Shown: piece after piece, positions 60,001 to 64,000 of the stretch | How the letters are laid out: each line of letters begins with the position of its first letter | Numbering within the stretch: the first letter of the stretch is position 1 | Source: Flavobacteriales bacterium | GTDB taxonomy: Bacteria > Bacteroidota > Bacteroidia > Flavobacteriales > Flavobacteriaceae | Assembly (NCBI GenBank): GCA_026993355.1 | Contig: JALWTX010000002.1 | Span: forward strand, 28,365 to 92,364 | Direction of reading: 5' to 3' | DNA: 64,000 nucleotides | The notes under the pieces: generated by a model | The model's database searches: none | What the model saw: only the letters and a program-made list of their open reading frames with translations | Told to the model about the DNA's origin: nothing | Translations under genes and position numbers: made by a program

Positions 60001-60098
60001 GTTCTTATGGTTTGTTAGAAGAATTAAAAACTTTACCGAGTGTCGCCTATATGACCAAGGTAAGAAACAAGGACGAAGAACACAAAACTGAAGCTTAA
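57006..60098 (+). CDS. actB: Alternative complex III iron-sulfur subunit ActB
   Basis: A 1030-residue protein exported by the Tat pathway: NRRDFLKLLGFSTAYAVAAT, with a following Cys (TSCQQ) that may be lipidated. The first 750 residues resemble a molybdopterin oxidoreductase that has lost its cofactor, as known for ActB; the rest holds four ferredoxin-type clusters: CTGCSACIVACQVE, CQHCDNAPCENVCPV, CIGTRYCMNNCPY and CTMCIQRI...CEQACPSNA. It passes electrons from quinol toward the cytochrome subunits. It starts 28 bases after actA. Confidence 0.95.
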   Translation: MKKYWRSLEELESVKKNEAIEPSIEFPTDGLSKDEIKNKYVANRRDFLKLLGFSTAYAVAATSCQQPVRKAIPFLQRPETVTPGVASHYATTLSNADDYASVVVKVRDGRPIKIEGNKLSKITQGGTNARMQAAILDLYDTARLQHPVKKGKKISWEKADAEITKKLGEVAAAGQKIYIIAQTIVSPTFKKLLADFKAKYPTAEVVYMDPVSYAAMIDANEATFGKAGIPSYHFDKAKVIAGFNADFLGTWLSPVQYAADYAKTRDLTNGQTEISRHYQFESLMSLTGSNADYRQYIKPAQEKKLLIKLHNAIAEKTGHDKIKELPCEIDVTKLANDLVANKGASLVVSGTNDKNIQVIVNSINNMLGNYGTTIDFSRETLLRQGRDAQVKQAFMDMKNGQAGAVIFYHTNPVYTCPKAEKKAKLIEKLPLSISLSDKIDETGKHVQYVLPDNNFLESWSDAEPVTGHFSLGQPTIHKLWDTRQAQESFMKWAGVSGSYYDYLKQNWIHNILATAKSSGQDNDKNVAQDSVAETSESIIDFTSGWTKALQDGVYEAEVTAEHPSFNAAYIKENEAKIVDFKKPEGIQLALYQKVGIGGGLMANNPWLQEMPDPITKATWDNYITVSPATAKEKGWHQEEVLKVKAGDYEVELPVLIQPGQDHSTIGIALGYGRTAAGPVADQVGGANAAGFVVDKDGYRQYSGIPVEISKTGKTYPLAQTQTHDTMEGRAEDIARETTLAAWQKDKHAGNEKHVFFKDKLEHVNLYKHGYNPEDYPGHHWGLAIDYNKCTGCSACIVACQVENNIAIVGKEQVRRRRNMHWLRIDRYYSSKEDKLYSEVEDNPEVFHQPVMCQHCDNAPCENVCPVAATPHTEEGLNAMAYNRCIGTRYCMNNCPYKVRRFNWFNFVEGGDYNYLFNDEVKRMVLNPDVVVRQRGVVEKCTMCIQRIQEGKLRAKDEGRELRDGEIEVACEQACPSNAIVFGDTNMPDARIIKLFQDERSYGLLEELKTLPSVAYMTKVRNKDEEHKTEA

Positions 60099-60117
60099 TT
60101 ACTAAAAAAATTCAATT

Positions 60118-61524
60118 ATGTATAAAAAAGAAGTCAGAGGCGAATTAATTTTGGGGAATAAATCCTATGGAGATATTACCCGTGATATATTAAGATCGCA
60201 AGAAGAAAAAGCCCCGATGTGGTGGTGGATAGCATTTGCTGTATTTTTTGTCTTAATGTCTATCGGTTTAGGTTATTATGTCCCGCTTACCATCTCCAAA
60301 GGGATTGGTATGTGGGGAAACAATAACCAAGTGCCTTGGGGTTGGGCTATCATCAACTTTGTTTGGTGGATTGGTATCGGTCATGCCGGTACAGCCTTTT
60401 CGATATTCTTATTGGTTTTCCGTCAAAAATGGCGTACTTCCATTAACCGTGCAGCCGAAGCCATGACCGTTTTTGCTGTCTTGGCAGCCGGTTTATTCCC
60501 TGCTATTCACGTTGGACGTCCTTGGGATGAATTTTTTATCTTCCCTTACGGACCTAACTCACGCGGTTTGTGGGTAAACTTTAACTCCCCGTTGCTATGG
60601 GATGTTTTTGCCATTACCACTTATTTAACCACTTCCGCTATTTTCTGGTACATTGGTATGTTGCCTGATTTTGCAACAGTGCGTGATCGTTCGCAAGGTC
60701 TTAAACGAAAAATATTTAATGTATTGAGTTTTGGATGGTTAGGCTCTATGGACAAATGGCGTAAGTTTGAAGATACTTTGGTTATTTTGGGCGGATTGGC
60801 CATGCCTTTGGTTATTGCCGTTCACTCTATCGTATCTACCGACTTCTCTGCCGGTATTTTGCCCGGCTGGCACGAAACGATCTTCCCGCCTTTCTTTGTA
60901 GTTGGTGCTATATTCTCAGGTTTTAGTATGGTGGTTACCTTAATGGTATTAATCCGTAAAGCATTCAAATTGCAAGATTATGTAACTGATGACCACTTCG
61001 ATGCCATTGCACGTATCATCACCTTTGTGAGTTTGATTATGGGCTCTGCTTATTTGATTGAGTTATTCATTGCATGGTATTCCGGCAATCAATACGAAGC
61101 TTACGTTTTTGATGAAAACTATTTAAAAGGTCATTATGCCTTGCCTTATTGGCTTATGTTAACATTTAATGCTTTTATACCACAATTATTTTGGTTTAAA
61201 AAAGTAAGGCGCAATTTAACATGGATTTTCTGGATTACCATTGGTGTCAATATTGGTATGTGGTTAGAGCGATACAACATTGTTGTCCCACCCGCTGCCG
61301 AAGATTTCTTACCGGCAAACTGGTTCCACTATGCCTCTACCATTGTTGATAAATGGGTTTATTTAGGTACCATTGGTTTATTTGGTGTGGGCGTTTTACT
61401 GTTCATTAGATTCATACCGATGATGGCCATGAACGAATTGAAACAACAAGCCAAACGTCAAACAGATTTAAAACCGACGGACATTCAATATCATGCAATT
61501 AAAAAACTTTTAGAAGATGAGTAA
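60118..61524 (+). CDS. actC: Alternative complex III integral membrane subunit ActC (NrfD-like)
   Basis: A 468-residue NrfD/PsrC-type membrane subunit with about ten TM helices. Family segments are FVWWIGIGHAGTAFSIFLLVF, LFPAIHVGRPWDEFFIFPYG, STDFSAGILPGWHETIFPP and WLERYNIVVP. It binds quinol in the membrane. It follows actB by 19 bases and overlaps actD by 8. Confidence 0.95.
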   Translation: MYKKEVRGELILGNKSYGDITRDILRSQEEKAPMWWWIAFAVFFVLMSIGLGYYVPLTISKGIGMWGNNNQVPWGWAIINFVWWIGIGHAGTAFSIFLLVFRQKWRTSINRAAEAMTVFAVLAAGLFPAIHVGRPWDEFFIFPYGPNSRGLWVNFNSPLLWDVFAITTYLTTSAIFWYIGMLPDFATVRDRSQGLKRKIFNVLSFGWLGSMDKWRKFEDTLVILGGLAMPLVIAVHSIVSTDFSAGILPGWHETIFPPFFVVGAIFSGFSMVVTLMVLIRKAFKLQDYVTDDHFDAIARIITFVSLIMGSAYLIELFIAWYSGNQYEAYVFDENYLKGHYALPYWLMLTFNAFIPQLFWFKKVRRNLTWIFWITIGVNIGMWLERYNIVVPPAAEDFLPANWFHYASTIVDKWVYLGTIGLFGVGVLLFIRFIPMMAMNELKQQAKRQTDLKPTDIQYHAIKKLLEDE

Positions 61525-62020
61525 ACTAGTAGCCGTATATAGTGACGACAATAAATTGTTGCAAGCTGCCGATCAATTGATTGAAGCTAAAGCACCAATC
61601 GAAGAAATTATTACACCCTTTGTAATAGAAGAATTGTTAGAAAAATTTCATGTAAAATCCAACATTCCATTATTGGCTTTTTTCTACGGATTGTTTGGGG
61701 TTACCAGTGTGTTTGCAGGTCTGTATTATACTTTTGTAATCGATTTTCCTTTAAATATTGGCGGTAAACCCAATTTAAGTTTAACCTTTCCGGTTTTAAT
61801 GTTTATCGGGACAGTTTTAATTACAGTTTTGGCAACGGTATTTACATTCTTTATTGAAGCCAAATTATATCCCGGTAAAGATCCTGAGTTTTCATACCCG
61901 GGTATCAATGACGATAAAATGGTTGTATTGGTCGACAAATCAAAATTAACGCCGGATATGGAAACCAAATTACGCCGGATTTTTGAAGAAACCGGAGCGG
62001 AGAAAATAGATGAAGTTTAA
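61517..62020 (+). CDS. actD: Alternative complex III subunit ActD (DUF3341)
   Basis: A 167-residue protein with DUF3341 organisation: a soluble N-terminal part (VAVYSDDNKLLQAADQLIE), two TM helices (LAFFYGLFGVTSVFAGLYYTF and FPVLMFIGTVLITVLATVF; each shown in part) and a C-terminal ferredoxin-like strand region (MVVLVDKSKL). The start overlaps the end of actC. It is an accessory membrane subunit of the complex. Confidence 0.92.
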   Translation: MSKLVAVYSDDNKLLQAADQLIEAKAPIEEIITPFVIEELLEKFHVKSNIPLLAFFYGLFGVTSVFAGLYYTFVIDFPLNIGGKPNLSLTFPVLMFIGTVLITVLATVFTFFIEAKLYPGKDPEFSYPGINDDKMVVLVDKSKLTPDMETKLRRIFEETGAEKIDEV

Positions 62021-62043
62021 TAACAATGTTAAAACGAATTGAA

Positions 62044-62616
62044 ATGAAAAAATATATAATATTATTATTGGTGACGGCTGTCTTATCTTCCTGTAATCAC
62101 CATCAAGAAAAAACATATTGGGATTATATGGGGAACTTTGATATGTATTACTCCAAAGCCTACGAATCCTATAGTCCAAATCCGGTTTTCAAAGATGGTA
62201 AAACTTTGCAAAAACCGGTTGAAGGCACTGTATCCAGAGAAATTATCCCTTATCCTTTCAAAGATAAATTTGGTGATAAAACCAAAGCCGGTAAATTGCT
62301 AAAGAATCCTTTTAAACCCACTTTAGAAAATTTAGAAAGGGGCAAAGCCAAATACGATGTTTATTGTGCTATCTGCCATGGTAAAACCGGTAAAGGCGAT
62401 GGCCATTTAACTAAGTTGGTTAAAAACGGAAAAAAACTCTATCCTGCAACGCCTGCTAATTTAACGGCAGCTTATATACAAGCCAAACCCGATGGCGAAA
62501 TTTACCATGTTATCACGATGGGATCCGCCATTATGGGGTCACATGCTTCGCAAATTAAACCGGATGACAGATGGAAAATTGTTCTGTATATCAAGAATAA
62601 TTTTAAAGTTAAATAA
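62044..62616 (+). CDS. actE: Alternative complex III monoheme cytochrome c ActE
   Basis: 190 residues from ATG 62044 (MKKYIILLLVTAVLSSC), which gives a lipoprotein signal peptide; the in-frame ATG at 62026 adds only six residues. One c-heme site CAICH is preceded by GKAKYDVY, and the axial Met is probably in ITMGSAIMGSH. It likely carries electrons to the terminal oxidase. Fifth gene of the act operon. Confidence 0.92.
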   Translation: MKKYIILLLVTAVLSSCNHHQEKTYWDYMGNFDMYYSKAYESYSPNPVFKDGKTLQKPVEGTVSREIIPYPFKDKFGDKTKAGKLLKNPFKPTLENLERGKAKYDVYCAICHGKTGKGDGHLTKLVKNGKKLYPATPANLTAAYIQAKPDGEIYHVITMGSAIMGSHASQIKPDDRWKIVLYIKNNFKVK

Positions 62617-62631
62617 TTTAAACCTAAGACA

Positions 62632-63861
62632 ATGAAAAAAAGATTTATATTTTCTAAAAAATTAAAAACCATCAGCTTTGTTTTAATGTTGATTGGGTTG
62701 ATTACCGGTATTTTGGCCTATATGGCTGATACGCATAGATTTTGGACCAATATTTTGTTTAACAATTATATGTTTCTTTTGTTGGCCTTAGGTGCAGCTT
62801 TCTGGATGTCGTTGCAATATATTGCCGAAGCCGGTTGGTCAGCTGCGTTTAAGCGTGTTCCCGAAAGTATTTCATGTTATCTGGGGCCGGCATTTATCGT
62901 TATGCTTGCTTTGGTCCTAATTGGTTTGAAGTATGTTTACCCGTGGGCAGCCCCCGAAAAACATATTCCGGATTTTGCCAAATACCCTGAGTATAAAGAA
63001 TTGTTGGAAATTAAAGCACCTTATTTAAATGATAATTTCTTTGCTATCAGAACTTTGATTTTCTTCATTGTATGGTTTTTAACCATTGGCCTTTTACGTA
63101 AGTTTTCTAAAAAAGAAGATGCCGATAAAGCCGGTGCCTTAAAATGGTTTGAAAAAAGCCGGTTCTTTTCTAAAGTCTATATTTTTGCTTTTGCCTTAAC
63201 TTTCATTTTTGCAGGTTTCGATTATTTAATGTCTTTAGAACCCTTTTGGTATAGTACCTTATTTAGTATTAAAGAGTTGATTTCCGGATTCTTTCATGCT
63301 TCTGCTTTAATAATATTAATCGTGTATTTTTTATACAAAAAAGGTTATTTCCCCTTCATGAACTCTTCGCATTGGCATGATTTTTCCAAATATTTGTTTA
63401 TGGGTTCTATTTTATTTGCCTATGCCTGGTATTTCCAATATATGCTAATTTGGTATGGTAATATTCCGGAGGAAGGGGAGCATTATTTCTTAAGACGATT
63501 CCATTTTTCTGAAACCTTGTTTGTATTAAATGTCATTATCAATTTCTTTATACCTTTCATTGTTTTATTACCTAATAAACTGGCTAAAAATCCTAAAGTT
63601 TTACTGACAATGGCCATTACTATTTTGGTAGGCTTTGTTTTGGATGTTTATATGAGTGTTTTCCCGCCGTTGGTTCATACCTTTAAAGGTGTCGGTGAAC
63701 ACATTCATCCCGTATTTGGTTTATATGAAATAGGTATGTTATTGGGCTTTATCGGTCTGTTTATGTTTGTTGCCTTCAAAAGTATGGCCAAACGCAAACA
63801 TATTATTCCGATACATCATCCTTACATCGAAGAAAGTTTGTTGCACCACAATGCGCACTAA
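62632..63861 (+). CDS. actF: Alternative complex III membrane subunit ActF
   Basis: A 409-residue membrane protein with about ten TM helices, a distant NrfD relative. The segments NNYMFLLLALGAAFWMSLQYIAEAGWSAAFKRV, SLEPFWYSTLFSIKELISGF and MNSSHWHDFSKYLFMGSILFAYAWYFQYMLIWYGNIPEE (short parts of each are decisive) are typical of ActF. Last gene of the operon in this window; the cytochrome oxidase genes that often follow are not present before the terminator. Confidence 0.93.
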   Translation: MKKRFIFSKKLKTISFVLMLIGLITGILAYMADTHRFWTNILFNNYMFLLLALGAAFWMSLQYIAEAGWSAAFKRVPESISCYLGPAFIVMLALVLIGLKYVYPWAAPEKHIPDFAKYPEYKELLEIKAPYLNDNFFAIRTLIFFIVWFLTIGLLRKFSKKEDADKAGALKWFEKSRFFSKVYIFAFALTFIFAGFDYLMSLEPFWYSTLFSIKELISGFFHASALIILIVYFLYKKGYFPFMNSSHWHDFSKYLFMGSILFAYAWYFQYMLIWYGNIPEEGEHYFLRRFHFSETLFVLNVIINFFIPFIVLLPNKLAKNPKVLLTMAITILVGFVLDVYMSVFPPLVHTFKGVGEHIHPVFGLYEIGMLLGFIGLFMFVAFKSMAKRKHIIPIHHPYIEESLLHHNAH

Positions 63862-63874
63862 ACACAAGTTTTAC

Positions 63875-63893
63875 TGACTAGTCCTAAATAACC
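63875..63893 (+). repeat. 19-bp repeat, copy 2 (also at 16083)
   Basis: The same TGACTAGTCCTAAATAACC as at 16083-16101, in the same orientation, 13 bases after the actF stop. Outside the 19 bases the two contexts differ (CGTTACAGG follows here, CTTTGC there). Confidence 0.6.
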
Positions 63894-63934
63894 GTTACAG
63901 GTTTTTAGCAAAATTAATTAAATTATTAACTAAA

Positions 63935-63968
63935 ACCGCAGAAAGAAATTTCTTTCTGTGGTTTTTTT
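63935..63968 (+). terminator. Rho-independent terminator of the act operon
   Basis: A nearly perfect palindrome from 63936 to 63961: CCGCAGAAAGAAA pairs with TTTCTTTCTGTGG, one G-T pair, followed by seven T. The stem-loop ends the act transcript, so downstream respiratory genes, if any, need a separate promoter. Confidence 0.85.
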
Positions 63969-64000
63969 GATTTATATGTTCTTATTTTAATATCACTTTG

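Overview
The window looks like a chromosomal segment of a low-GC member of the Bacteroidota, most likely the Flavobacteriia. Four things point there: many starts are preceded by the Bacteroidota -7 promoter box TAnnTTTG (usually TATCTTTG, TATATTTG or TATTTTTG) rather than by Shine-Dalgarno sequences; a gliding-motility GldI homologue; an alternative complex III (actABCDEF) operon; and a serine-palmitoyltransferase-like enzyme of the kind used for sphingo- or sulfonolipids.

Layout. 1-8755: end of ornithine aminotransferase, an Smr-domain protein, mfd, carbamate kinase, two unknown proteins and a sodium:solute symporter. 8903-9994: initiator tRNA-Met with its terminator, then a promoter followed by two tandem copies of a covarying three-way-junction RNA, a DUF2442 remnant on the other strand, and a hairpin-rich leader of rpsA. 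9995-26362: housekeeping and envelope genes: rpsA, ndk, a GAF/fRMsr-like protein, a DHH phosphoesterase, gldI, a cyclophilin-FKBP fusion, an oxoamine synthase, an M3 peptidase, a four-gene operon of probable envelope hydrolases, a thiolase and the c-di-AMP phosphodiesterase PgpH. 26467-26987: a tRNA cluster (Ser-GCU, Pro-UGG, a tRNA remnant, Arg-UCU, Arg-ACG).

26970-40436 is an integrated mobile element of about 13.4 kb in the 3' end of tRNA-Arg(ACG), bounded by a 34-bp perfect direct repeat. Its left arm, plus strand, is a type I restriction-modification operon (hsdM, a RhuM/PLD-like gene, hsdS, an AlbA/Schlafen-like ATP-binding regulator, hsdR). Its right arm, minus strand, holds the integrase, an unknown protein, a frameshifted HTH gene, a P4-type helicase and a DUF6371 Toprim primase. 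The arms converge at about 34.92 kb. Paired GACCGTA repeats with an 11-nt period sit near both ends. No virion, conjugation or mobilization gene was recognised, so the element resembles a replicating phage-satellite-like island with restriction cargo.

40532-55797: a DUF5687 membrane protein, a three-gene lipolytic operon, an NhaC antiporter, then a metal-resistance block (Fur-family regulator, a TGCAAC-TCG-GTTGCA operator, a His-rich secreted protein, a CusA-TolC fusion pump and its CusB-like adaptor) and an AsmA-family protein. 55973-63861: the complete act operon, a quinol:electron-acceptor oxidoreductase of the respiratory chain, ending in a strong terminator.

The observations most worth following up are the tandem three-way-junction RNA, the mobile element with its attachment architecture, the HTH gene broken exactly at a -1 slippery heptamer, and the TTATGTGA array in front of hsdR.
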